Positions 48,419 through 59,110 of a DNA stretch of 64,000 nucleotides are shown here, piece by piece. The stretch lies in the NCBI GenBank assembly GCA_037039685.1, contig JAWNGF010000003.1:744001-808000 (forward strand), read 5' to 3'. The stretch is from Ceratobasidium sp. AG-K. Its lineage: Eukaryota > Basidiomycota > Agaricomycetes > Cantharellales > Ceratobasidiaceae. Position 1 is the stretch's first letter. Each line of letters opens with the position of its first letter. A program made the position numbers and the translations under genes. The notes under the pieces were generated by a model, which saw nothing but the letters and a program-made list of their open reading frames with translations, was not told the DNA's origin and did not search any database.

Positions 48419-50342
48419 TCATGCAGTTTTCTTCGGTTTGATGGTCAGACAGTTGATGTCCAATGCTTTACAGAACCGCTGGCATGCGACCACCGCCCAG
48501 TACTGCCAAGAGGTGAATGTGAAGAGTAGAACGGCATGCAAGTACCATGCCTCCATTGCCGGTGCAACGGATCTAGATCACAAAACGACAGTCAACCAGA
48601 TCTTAGCAGAGGGAAACGGGTTTACTCACACACCCAATCGATTTAGGTTGACAAGAATTACCCCTCCAAGTACGGGAAGAAGCACTGAAGGTAGGAGGCT
48701 GGAAAAGGACTGTGTGTAAGGTGCCCTATAATAACCCGGGGCAGCATCCTTCCAAAGGTGCATACGACGAGTAGCGTGAACTCAATCAGACCTCCATGAG
48801 GCGGAGTGATACTCTTTGACGGAGCTAGTAAAGATGAGTTGGGAGACGTAACCCAGAGCCAACATAATAGAATATAAACAGCGAAGGAGACGTTGTTCCA
48901 GATCGCATACGCGAATGAGATGCCCTTCGCGCGACAAGCTGCATGAACGTTCATGAGGCTGCACGATAAGTCCAGTGACCGGTCTGAGCTACCGCAATAG
49001 TTACTCACCAGACTGGTGCGTGGACGACGAATACCGCGAGTAACACAATTATGTTGAAACACTCGACGAGCGTCGCTGTGCGAGGAGCCCAAGGAATGAA
49101 TGTTGGTAGGTTAACAGACGTGTACCAGATCTCTGGTCCTAGGATTTAGTCACTGGTAAGTCCCGATGGCCTCCCGTTGGTAAATTATTCGAGAACTAAC
49201 CAAAGCACGCTGAGATAAGATGGACGCCAATGGCGATAAGGATGCCTTCCGTTGGACCTGCCTACCAGTTAGCGCCACGCTTGATGGATTGGGGCGCATA
49301 TATTACCGTTAATGTATCCGAGATATAAAGTCCCCTGGGAAACTTTGTTTCAGAGCACGATTTGGCTGAGTTTGATTTCCCTTACTGTATAATACTCTAT
49401 TATAAGAGTGTAGGGGTCAGGTTCCTAATCTATAAACGTTGGGGGAAAGACAAACCCTCCCACGTACTCTGCTGCGCTCAGTGACTGGTATCAGGGCGCA
49501 AAAGACGACTCACTAGCCACATCGGGACGCATCCTATCAACACGAAGAATGCACCGTTTTTGGAGTGGCCCATTCCAATTGACGCAACTTGAACGAGCCC
49601 TTGTAGTGGACAGTTTAAAGTATCGATCCCGTGATCAAATACATGTCCTGATTCAACGATTAGAGGTGGACGACAAGTGTATGAACATCGCGTAGACACC
49701 TAGCGCAGATGATGTTCCGGTCTTGCGCGCTTGCTTTCCGTCTACATCTGTTGACGTGCCTAAGTCACGCTTTCGCATATCGAACAGAATACTCACTATC
49801 AAAGGTCTGATAAAGGAATAACCCCAACGCAAAGGACAAGTATAGCACGGAGGGACCGGGTGTTTCTAGATCCGGTTGGTACAATGATATGCATGCAACA
49901 CTTTGACGACCTGTGAGTTAGTGATTGATGACGGTTTAGCTGTACGCACTTGATTAGTACAAATATCATCCCCACTAAGGTAATAAGATTTGGTGCCATC
50001 CAAAGCGGGAAAAAGGAAGCTGCATAGTTCCACCCTAAAATTCATAGAAACATTGTGGAGAGCATCAGCGCTCTGATCCTCTAGCCAGGAAACAGTTGGC
50101 CTACAGTACTGCATGACTATCGTCCCAGAGTTAGCAAGGGTGAACCAAATACTTGCGACATTTAATTACCATATTTTGTAATGGGAGACTTGTCCACAGC
50201 AGAGTATTTGTAGAAGCTAGGATTTCAGTCAAGGCTTTAGGTGAAACGTCACTCACACTGAGGCCCACGTCACAACTTACCGTAAATTATCCAGAGCTGC
50301 CGGAGTAAGGTACGGATCATCTTTTGGATTATCCAAAAACAT
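48419..50342 (-). CDS. EPT1: CDP-alcohol phosphotransferase (ethanolamine/choline phosphotransferase, EPT1/CPT1 type)
   Basis: About ten exons; start at 50342 (MFLDNPKDDPYLTPAALDNL) joining FYKYSAVDKSPITKY. The catalytic motif DG-x2-AR-x8-G-x3-D-x3-D is perfect: DGKQARKTGTSSALGHVFDH followed by GID. Membrane blocks follow: SFFPLWMAPNLITL, LYLSFALGLFLYQT, AGPTEGILIAIGVHLISACF, GPEIWYTSVNLPTFIPW, AACRAKGISFAYAIW. The end FCKALDINCLTIKPKKTA is typical. The enzyme makes phosphatidylethanolamine or phosphatidylcholine from diacylglycerol in the ER (Kennedy pathway). Between HLTHSPFP and LLPVLGGVILVNLNRLG (about 48695-48710) the frame slips by one base next to TTTTCC, giving an apparent early stop; the exons beyond it are well conserved, so a sequencing indel is more likely than loss. 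Confidence 0.85.
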
Positions 50343-50588
50343 ATTCTAGCTTGACCTCGAGATACGGGAAAAGAACAGGAGAGGAAGCGGTCTAGCAGAG
50401 TAGACGCTGAAGCCAAAAAGCGACCCCGGAACCATGCATGTGGTGGGATGTTTGGCCGCCTTACTCATCCAACATGCCTTGGCCTATAAATCCAACCACA
50501 ATCATACCCAAGTTTCTCCTGCAAGGAAGTCCTACTTGTCTTGCCGAAAACAAACCTACGCGCCACGAATAACTTTGAACTCCGCAAA
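50343..50588. promoter_or_regulatory. Short bidirectional promoter between EPT1-type gene and DAD2
   Basis: 246 bp between two divergent ATGs. It has a tataaat stretch near 50485 on the DAD2 side and no other obvious motif. The two genes must share or overlap control elements. Confidence 0.55.
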
Positions 50589-51096
50589 ATGAACCGGATG
50601 TCATCGTTAGGCCAACCTCGCCAATCTACGGTTGTCTCTGGTCAAGCGTCGTCTAATGCTCAGCAAAGATACATAGACAAGAAGGCAGAATATGAGGGAG
50701 TTTCGGCTCTTAATTCTGTAAGCGAGCTCATGGTGCAACAACTGGAGGATATTGCAAATAGGACAGACCTTATGGCGGACGGAGGAGTTGGTACGTTAAG
50801 TCCTATAATGATCGATTGTGCTGGGTTTCCTCAAAGTTGGTACCAAAGCGATTGGCTCTGTACTTTCCAACTGGCCCAATGTTTGGCGTATTATTGGACT
50901 AGCCGGTACGCCACAGCACGTAATCATCTCTACCCCTTATACCTGAGGCGACACACGTTGGATAGCTTCGTCAGGACAAAGCCAAGAGCAAAATGGAGAG
51001 ACCAGTCACATAGACGATACGGGCGCTGAAACTGTGCCCCGACTCGTTCGTATCGAGGTGAACAACACCGAAGCTGACCCAACCCCCGAGGCTTAG
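50589..51096 (+). CDS. DAD2: DASH/Dam1 complex subunit Dad2
   Basis: Three exons: 50589-50790, 50837-50905 and 50948-51096, 139 residues from the ATG at 50589 (another ATG at 50598 is possible). The core RYIDKKAEYEGVSALNSVSE, then VQQLEDIANRTDLMADGG and KAIGSVLSNWPNVWRIIGLA match the Dad2 family helices. The C-terminal tail after the core is polar and acidic, about 48 residues. Dad2 is part of the ten-subunit fungal DASH ring, which links kinetochores to spindle microtubules. No frame break. It converges on the SCY1-like gene with a 96 bp gap. Confidence 0.88.
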
Positions 51097-51192
51097 AAGC
51101 GTTAATAGCATGCAGAGATTGTATGTATTAATGGGTAAGCATTGAAATATGTATTATAATGAGGTGACAAGCATGGGGATATCCCCATGCTT

Positions 51193-54100
51193 TCAACCTT
51201 GTTTCTGGGCTTTCATTTGGGCAATTTTCTATGACAAATAAGAGACCATTTATCTTGATTCAATGGGAGTTCTCACCTGCTTGCGTTCCTCCCTTCTCCT
51301 CGCCATTTCCGCTGCCTTTTCTTCCTTGCTCAAACCCGCCAAACTCATCGACTTGACCGGTTCCATCTTTTCTGTGTCGGCAGCAGGTGTGTCTTCAAAT
51401 GAGCCCCAGGTATCGGCCGGCTGGACCGCAGGGGATGCAAGTGGTGAAGAGTGACGCGGCTTTGTCTGGGGAGGGGAAAGGGTTTGTGTCCGAGAAGGCG
51501 TTGATATTGTTGCTTTAGGCTTTGGCCGCGGTGCTGCTGCACTCTGGGGAGCCGGTTTGACGACTGGAGGCATGGGCTCAGGAGACGCAGTTTCAAATGC
51601 GCCTGGATGCAGCTCATTAGAATATTCATTGACATCGAGAGTAAGGTACGCACCCCAATCATCTGCATCCGCATTTACGTCAATCAGGTCATCATCCCCC
51701 CAGGCATTCGCGACCTCTGCGGCTCCAGAATCTGTACCCCATTCGTCATCGCCACCTGGAAACTGTTTCGTCGCCACACCCGTTCCTAGTCGCATGCCCT
51801 TTCCCTGAGATGGAACAGTAGCAATCGTCGCCGCGGGAGAAGGTAGTGCAGATATGGGGGGAGTACCCAATGATTCTGGTGGAGCCGATATCGGACGATC
51901 CGCAACAGACGCGTTCGAGAGCGATCCTTGTGCTTCGGAAGTCGCTAGCTAACAACGCGAATGAGAATAACTTCAGCCAACAATGTTGAATTACTACTAA
52001 CCTTACGACCAAGTGAACTGATAGCCCACCCTGCCAGTGCTCCTGCCGCACCCGCCGCCGAAGTGACCAACGCTGCAGAGGACCCGGTCGCGTTGGAAGT
52101 ACCTCCCGAGCCATTTCCCAAGGGCAACCCGCCCACGACCGACGGTGAATCCTCAGTGGCCGCGGTTTCGGGCTAAGTGCACGAGATCAGCATTGCCTTG
52201 TTGTGTTGCGAAAATAATGGCATACCATCTGGGCCGCGTACGACTCGACTTTCTTGACCAAAAGCTCCATAGCACGGAACGCCTGGTCCCGAACCAACTT
52301 TTCCCGATCAACTAGTGTCCCAGTAATCGCGGGCAAGACTTTAGTTGCAACCTCCTCGCCACTGAAGCAGTCAACGCTAGCCATTAATGCCATCAAGCCC
52401 GCAACGCGCGCATGCACAAAGGTGTCTTTGATGGCGCGAGAAAATGCGGGGACCAGAACCTTGCTTTTCGTATTCGGACCGAGAGAGGGCGCTAAGCGGC
52501 CGATTAGAATACATGTGTTGGTTCGGATGGATGGCTCTGGATCGAGCTGGGCCTTGGCGAGGTGTCTGAGCAGGTCATTGTTAAGAATACGATCCGAGAG
52601 CTTGGTTTGTTGAAATAAGTTACAAAGTTTCCAGCTTCAGTTGAAAACTCACTTTCCCGGATATGAGAATAATTGATCTAACTGTAGCCTCCCTAATGAC
52701 GGCGACGGTGTCGCCAAAACCAGTTTGCTGTGTGGATAATTAGGTCCAACTATGCGTTAAAGAAGATATGTCCCCTACTAGGTGTGGCCAGACTTTGTTT
52801 ATGACGGTATTCTTGTCGAGTTTGTCCGCAAACTCGGGAAGTCCATCCAACAGGGCCATTCGGGTACCTCGATCCGGGTTGACAAAGAGATTTACTACTG
52901 GCCCCACGACGTTGGCGGTATAATCGGCGGGCGGGAGGTCCTTGCCAAGCGCCAACACAACAGGGAGAATAGTTCCAGCAGAAGCACCCCCGTGGCCCAA
53001 CGACGTTAGTAATGTGGGGAGCACTTTGTGTTGAGTGAACTCGGATGGGAAGGACGCAGTTGAATCTTTAATGGTCCTAGAATAGATTTAGTCGGCCATG
53101 TGGAAATGAAAGCACTTTGATTACCTTAACAGTGAGTTCTTCTCCGCTTCGTTAGACAAGGCAAATCCTTCCAAGGCTTCACATATACGGAAGAGAGGGT
53201 TCTCTGCAAAGAATGATCCTGGTGCTGCTCCAGCACCGAGGAAAGCGGACGGGGAGAGCCTTGCACTTGCAGTTGGATGAAGGAGCTTTTTGTAGTGAGG
53301 AAATATGGAATTTGGTATTGCCCCTTTGCTGGACGGGGAAGGGGGCGAATGAGGGGGAGTGGCCGTTGCGGGCAACGGGTCATATGACTGATCTTTGACA
53401 TTGAAGACCGTATGGATTAAAATTCCAAGCGAATAACCGTCCGTCACAGACACGCCTAGGCTGAACGAATGCACAGAGCAGTTAGGCGATTCTCGGCATT
53501 GCTGTGCCACATGAATACTTACTCTTTGAGTATACTCCAGCCAGATTTATATACCTCTGGACACTTGTATGCCCGGCTGCGCTCACCCATCGACTGTCCA
53601 TAAAAATGAGCGTTCATAATAACAAAAAATAAAAGTACGGTATAATACTCACATAAAGCACGGCGGAAGGATCTGAAGGATTACTCATGACGTCGAGCCC
53701 ACCAAGGCGCCATTCGCCAGATGGAGAAATATAGATAGACTCGACACGAATCATACCGTGAGCCGAATGACAAGCATCGTTAATAAATGCCAGTGCCACC
53801 TAAGTAAATGCAAGTATGAATTACGTTATGCTCTGATCTAAAGGTAAAATAACTAGCCGAAATCCTGTGAAGCCCCCAGACCAGCCATTCCTCTCGAGAC
53901 TTGGCCGGCTTGGAACTCCATCGTTCCAGGGCGCCCCATAGAGGCAGAACACGCTCCGTCACAATATGTATGCTAGTATCGGTTTCTACGACATCGATGA
54001 ATCGCAAAATATCGGGGTGTCGAGTAGTCCGGAGTTTTTTTAAGGCGTTCTTCGCAAGTGGTAATAAATCGCGGCGTTGAGGGTCAGTACCATCGAAAGC

Positions 54101-54316
54101 GAAAACCGAGACGGGGCTCGAGTCATCCTGTTCCACGATTATTATGTTTCAACTGGCCAAATTCTCATTACTTGCCCTTTTTGTTGCGTCGTATAGCGTC
54201 CAAATTGGATCACCGTAATTATTAACTCGGTCCCCCAACGAGAACGGCAAAGCGATCCCCGACTTTTGAATCAAAGTCGAAGCAGCAGCAGACCCAAGAC
54301 TTCGGAGGTACTCCAT
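51193..54316 (-). CDS. SCY1-like pseudokinase with HEAT repeats (Cex1/SCYL1 type)
   Basis: About eleven exons with the start at 54316 (MEYLRSLGSAAASTLIQKSG). The N-terminal kinase-like domain has SVFAFDG, LKKLRTTRHPDILRFIDVVE, IHIVTERVLPLWGALERWSS and YSLGILIHTVFN, but in the segments I could read it lacks a normal HRD loop and DFG, as in SCYL pseudokinases. The middle is HEAT-like helical repeats (RILNNDLLRHLAKAQLDPEP, VLPAITGTLVDREKLVRDQA). The tail is Asp/Trp-rich (DDEWGTDSG, ADDWGAYL, ADTWGSFED) and ends in a charged helix KEEKAAEMARRREERKQ, the usual clathrin/COPI-binding kind of tail. The family works in tRNA export and Golgi-ER traffic. It is divergent from the yippee gene (608 bp apart). 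Confidence 0.88.
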
Positions 54317-54924
54317 AGGGCCAAATAATACTCAAAGTAGGCGATTTAAATCAACTCGATTCAAGCCGAGCTGCCTGTCTACGTGTCCACACGACGCTTC
54401 CAAGATTAGGTGCAACCCGAGTATACTATAGTTCCTAATGCCGAAATAACGCCCGGCAGGTATATAGTTGCCTTAAAGCCGCGACCAAGAATCCTAGTCT
54501 ATAGATTGGTCGAGTATTCGGACCACGCGATTTTCAGCCGGAAGAGTGATAGAAAGCGTAGTCGGAAACGGTTGTCGGAAACATACACGTGACCGGCGCT
54601 TCGCTGCCTGGGAATCCGAGCCCACACCCCCCAATTAAGATTATTTTGGCTATTCTGTGGGATCATCAGCAGAACCACCTGTCGCTCGTCAGCCCGTGTT
54701 TGCTTTTGCGCCCCATTACCAAGGGAAATTTAGCAGATGAACAAACGAAGGTAATCCTCGTCGAGGCTTGGCCCTCCTGGGTGCCCGTTGACGAAACCAA
54801 GTGGAGCCAGGGTCGACCATAAGCGCTCGCTGGCGCTCATAAGCCGGTGACGCGAGCTCGGCATTGGTGATCGTTTAAACTAGACAACCACCGGAGGATT
54901 TTTGAATATCTTATACCCATCCCT

Positions 54925-55572
54925 ATGCCTAGTAAGAAGAGTATGCTTCACGCGAGTACCGACCCCACAGAAGTGATGTCAATATTCAACGACCAGCCGA
55001 CTTACAGTTGTTTGAGATGCTCCACCCCACTGGTAAGTCGCCCATACACTGGCGCTTAGCTACCTTCTAATGCAATATATGCTTCAAGGCACTCCAAGAC
55101 GAGTTAGTATCCAGATCTTTCTCGGGACGTGAAGGAGCGGCATAGTAAGTACGCAGCTAAAGTATGGCACGATGAAGATATAACACCTTCGAAACTTAGC
55201 CTTATGCACTCCGTAATAAACGTAAAGATAGGAAAGTCAGAAGGGAGACAACTATTGTGAGTGCACCACTCCGACAAATGAATTTTGGACAGTCAACCGA
55301 AGCCGGCATGACTGGCCTAGGACCGGTTACCACACCGTAGCAGATATATATTGCATGGGGTGTGGGACCACGATAGGGTGGACTTACCTGAAAGCTCATG
55401 AACTTTCCCAGAAATATAAGGAAGGTAAGTGCAGCATTGTAAGGCTATCCGCACCCGTCTCAGTAACAAATGACCCATCATTCGACTAGGGAAATATATT
55501 GTCGAGAAAGAAAGAATCGTAAAGGACAACCGATGGGCTCTTGGAGACCTAGGTTTGGAAACTTCTCATTGA
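54925..55572 (+). CDS. Yippee-family zinc-binding protein
   Basis: Five exons: 54925-55032, 55089-55144, 55200-55256, 55321-55424 and 55490-55572, 135 residues. Both CxxC pairs of the yippee zinc site are present: [10 protein letters not shown] in exon 1 and [12 protein letters not shown] in exon 4. Other family marks are [46 protein letters not shown] and DNRWALG. The acceptor at 55320, not the earlier AG at 55292, is required to keep [11 protein letters not shown] in frame. Yippee proteins are small conserved Mis18/cereblon-fold proteins; in vertebrates YPEL5 joins the GID/CTLH ligase, which is of note given the muskelin-type gene in the same window. The exact role here is unknown. Confidence 0.92.
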
Positions 55573-56784
55573 GCCAAAGTCTGAGACGAGCTTATTTGGG
55601 TGTGTAGTGTAGCAAGCCTTCACAAGTGCATATAATGTATTATGGTCAACCACGCTACCACTGCCTTGCGATCGCAAATCTAAGCGGTTTATCAGCACTT
55701 ATTGTTGCAAGGCATTTGTCCGGGGGCACTATCTGGTCCTCCGATCCACCCCGCCCAGACGTTCATACAAGCTTTCGCTGCGCTCTTAACGGAAATTGAA
55801 CAGCGTGATATAGTTGCACTATGAGAGTACGGTCAGGCAAACTCTAATGTCCAGCGTGAGATAAGCCCAGGATTCTGCCCGTGCAGCTTCTCGGAATTGA
55901 GTTTCGGCGCAGGCCAAACGGCAGTCTAATTCTTGAGGCCTTCCGGGGACCATCGACCTGGGGGTGTGCAATATTCAGCATGGGTACGTCCGATTCCTTC
56001 CTGAGTATTAGAGTTGATATTTGAGAGGATGTTTCCCTGGAAGGTAACTCTGTTGTTTCCGGATTCGATTGCCTCTGTACTGTCCTTCCTAAATTGCACT
56101 CGCGTCCGCCCCATGTTTCCCCAAGCGTCTCACTTTAGCCGGGCGTACTTGAATACTAAAGAAGTCAACTCACGGTTCCACGTGATCATCCTTGGCTACG
56201 ATAGAGTATTTATAAACGTTCTAATTTGATGTCATGGTGCGGGACCGGACACTGGTAGCCGCTTCGCCGTGTCAGTTCTTAATCTGACCGTATAGGAATC
56301 AAGGTCTAGTACATGTGTTATCGACAATACATAAGATATGGGTCTGAAAAATCGCAATGTTATTCACTAGTGTCACAACAAAGAAAGTTATAAGCACGAT
56401 CAATGCTCCAGCCCGAGGGTAGTAAGGCTTAGATATTCCTCAGGCCATAAGAATTACCTCCTGTGGTGCACTAGAACAACTTCTGAAATTCTCTGGACGC
56501 GGAGAATCAGTATCAACAGGATACCTTGTCAGCGCGCAGTAAATCCAGACAGCGCTGTAAGCAGATGATGGTTCGAACATCCAGCGGACTGGAACACACG
56601 AAATTACAACATGGAACTCGGGTATGCATGCACGCATTCCTCGCCACTCATAGCGAAGCGAAGGTTGTATGCAGTGAAACCATGAGATGTAAAGGAGCCA
56701 TACAACAATCATCTACAACCCGTCATACAGGACCACTCACTTCCTATCACTACCGCTACCTTCCATATTCCATACGTCCCTGCC
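55573..56784. other. Upstream region of peptide gene 1, including first tandem duplication unit
   Basis: From about 55920 the sequence begins to match the unit upstream of peptide gene 2, with similarity clearer from 56190. No separate gene seen. A degenerate earlier unit before 55900 was looked for and not found. Confidence 0.5.
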
Positions 56785-57150
56785 ATGCGCTGTGAATCTA
56801 GCCTTCAACTATTTCAGAGAATCTTGGGTATTTACGATATACTTCAGTCACCATTGTTGCCACTGTCATTGCACTTGTCGGTGTTGTCACCGCTGTCCTG
56901 GCGGGCGCACCGGTTGAAAAACGCCTCAGTTGCTACGATGAATGTAAGTTTCCCTCACAAGAGCGGTAGAAAGATGAGCTCTAATCACAGCCGACGTCTT
57001 AGGCTTGCAAACGTGCAGCCCACCTGGTGCCGCCATTTGTAAGTCATGCATTCCTCAACACCTGGCTCGTGTTCGCTGAATGATAAACACCTCAACTTTC
57101 TTTTTACATAGGCTCCATCCTTTGCGGCCAGCAGTGCAAGTAAGGTACCA
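56190..57150 (+). repeat. Tandem duplication, unit 1
   Basis: Matches about 57830-58780 in the same orientation. Shared blocks include the stretch near 56215-56265 with 57845-57895, the tcaacaggat block (56513 against 58139), the tcgccactc block (56641 against 58266) and the whole peptide gene. Upstream identity is moderate (roughly 60-75% by eye) with indels; the unit offset is about 1.63 kb. Confidence 0.75.
56785..57143 (+). CDS. Secreted cysteine-rich peptide 1 (Kex2-processed, six-Cys)
   Basis: Four exons of 7, 96, 36 and 32 nt (56785-56791, 56848-56943, 57003-57038, 57112-57143) give 56 residues. The 7 nt first exon encodes M-R and one base. Residues 1-22 form a signal peptide (MRFTIVATVIALVGVVTAVL), with a short propeptide ending EKR at residue 28, a Kex2-type cleavage site. 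The mature part would be 28 residues with six cysteines spaced C-x3-C-x3-C-x7-C-x3-C-x3-C and a PPGA turn in the middle. All introns are GT-AG. No known family was recognised; it could be a small effector, an antimicrobial or a signalling peptide. An intact paralogue lies 1.6 kb downstream. Confidence 0.8.
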
Positions 57151-57829
57151 TGGGATATATGGTTTATTTGCCCCCGCAAATTACATTGAAGTCTGTTCTC
57201 ATACCAATTCACACACCAAGTAGCTTGATTGTGCTCAATTTCGAACAGAGGGGACTGGTCATGGGAAAATCTCCTGCCAGGGCACAGGTGAGGGAGGGGA
57301 CCTATCAGTCATGATGAAGGACACCCATACTCTCACAATATTCCCGAGACGCCCAACCAGATCAAAGAGATGTTGCCCTTATCTAAGGCGCCCAACTCGC
57401 AAATCCATATAAAATCGAAGATAATCGCAGCTGGACAAAGTGACCGTTCTGTTGTAAAACTCCCGCCATCATAAACACCTATGTAGAGGCCCTGGTCGAT
57501 ATTGTGCGAACCATTTTCGGCATTGAACTTCGGCTTAAATCCAACCCCATTTAGCACACGTGTATAATGAACGTCCGACCAACGTAGCTTCGTTAATTTT
57601 AGCAGTAACAAAGGTGTGCAGCATATGCTCTGGTTATTCCCAAGTCCCATGAATTTTGAAACCATATGTGTAGTAATGCGTGAAATCATACACGGCCTTT
57701 CATCCCCGCTGTACGCGCAACTGATTCTCCAAAAGTCAACATACCTGCCCCCTTATTATTCCGGCCGCCTGTTCTAATGGGGTATACTCGAGCATAGGGA
57801 GATTTGACTCGCAGACGTCGACCTTGGCC
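57151..57829. other. Spacer between tandem units
   Basis: One minus-strand open frame (57333-57689, 118 codons) has no signal, family motif or splice context that I can support. Nothing else seen. Confidence 0.4.
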
Positions 57830-58340
57830 ATCACGATGCGCTTATAGACGTTTCGATTTGATGGACAGATTCGGACATTGGTGTCCGCATCGCCGTGCCG
57901 GGCTTTGTACTGGGAACACCAAGATCACCGCTCGTATTGTAGGATAAGAGCATAAGCCACAGGCCCATAAAGTAGCTCGATTCAATAGGATGATATTTCT
58001 AACACTGCAAGTCAGCTCCCAACTTGAAATTTACTCAATTAAGACGGGGACAGCCAGCCACATGCCGATACTCAGAAGGCACCGCTTGATATGCATTAGG
58101 GATAATTTTGCGCTTCTCTCGGTGCGGGGAATTAACATCAACAGGATGCCGCGTCGATGTGTAGGAGATCGGTCAGAACTGTAAACTATTCTATGGGTTA
58201 CGCATACAGCCGCATGTTACGCGTCAAATGTAGCATGAGACTCGGGCATGCATGTATACACCTCTCGCCACTCGCTTCGCACGCAGCAGTCAGGTGATTG
58301 TACGCGGTGAGTCTGAGCGACAAACCAGGTCAACGATGGC

Positions 58341-58347
58341 TATATAA
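58341..58347 (+). promoter_or_regulatory. TATA box of peptide gene 2
   Basis: TATATAA lies 80 bp before the ATG at 58421. The matching stretch before peptide gene 1 has no clear TATA, suggesting the two copies differ in expression. Confidence 0.55.
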
Positions 58348-58420
58348 GTCGCCATCCACGAACATATTTTTCATCATCGCTCACCCACTGCTGCTCTCGC
58401 ACAACTACACATCTCTCACA

Positions 58421-58770
58421 ATGCGCTGTGAGTTCCCTTTTAAACTTCCCCTCAGCATTCCTAATACATGATTTGCATCGCAGTCTCCCTTGTCGCCGTT
58501 GCCGTCGCGTTTGCTGGTGTTGCCACTGCTGCCCCAGCCGGCGCTCCTATTGAGAAACGTCTCAGCTGCTACAATGAGTGCAAGTATTATTCTCAACAGC
58601 AGCGGAGCTTGTGTTCTAACCGCGTCCCACTTTTCAGGCTTGAAAACCTGCTATCCTCCGGGCGCTCCCATCTGTAGGTCATTGATTACTGAAACACATG
58701 CCATGCCTGCTGATTGAGCCTTATTTTTCTCATTAAAGGCTCCATCCTCTGCGGTGAGCAGTGCAAGTAA
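58421..58770 (+). CDS. Secreted cysteine-rich peptide 2 (Kex2-processed, six-Cys)
   Basis: The same four exon lengths as its paralogue (58421-58427, 58484-58579, 58638-58673, 58739-58770), again 56 residues. The signal peptide begins MRFSLVAVAVAFAGVATA; the propeptide ends IEKR. The mature 28 residues keep all six cysteines in the C-x3-C-x3-C-x7-C-x3-C-x3-C pattern and the PPGA turn. Differences from peptide 1 fall between cysteines. The second intron starts gcaagt (GC-AG), where the paralogue has gtaagt, and the reading frame requires it. Conservation of Cys spacing, processing site and all intron phases while other residues drift argues that both copies are selected for function. Confidence 0.82.
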
Positions 58771-58780
58771 GCGGCACGGC

Positions 58781-59110
58781 GTGAAGCACATACCAGTTCT
58801 CCCCCACTCCCATGTAGTCTGAAAATCCGAGATGGTTGAAATTGAATACTACTATCAGAGATCGACAATGTGTGATACATTAACCAGTTAACCACTACAA
58901 AGACCCCTTTCAAACAAAATAACAGAAACCATTGATATATGCTGAGCTCTATCACGAGTTATCTAACTTATCTTGTCTGGGGCGTTTTGACGAACGAACT
59001 AAGCGCCGGATCGCCCGCCACGTGATAAGTCTCATTCCCACAGCAACAGCCAACGATCACGGTTTCTCCGTCAACCAACGGCATTCAACAACCTCTTGCA
59101 TAACTCAAGG
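58781..59110. other. Intergenic, promoter of the Ctr gene
   Basis: 3' flank of peptide gene 2 and leader of the copper transporter gene. No motif identified with confidence. Confidence 0.5.

Larger units (their letters stand above)
57830..58780 (+). repeat. Tandem duplication, unit 2
   Basis: Partner of about 56190-57150. The gene part is the most alike; the upstream region carries scattered indels, including a better TATA box than unit 1. Confidence 0.75.

Noticed and set aside
57333..57689. 118-codon minus-strand frame between the peptide genes
   Set aside because: No codon or domain support, and the matching place in the other tandem unit is not conserved.
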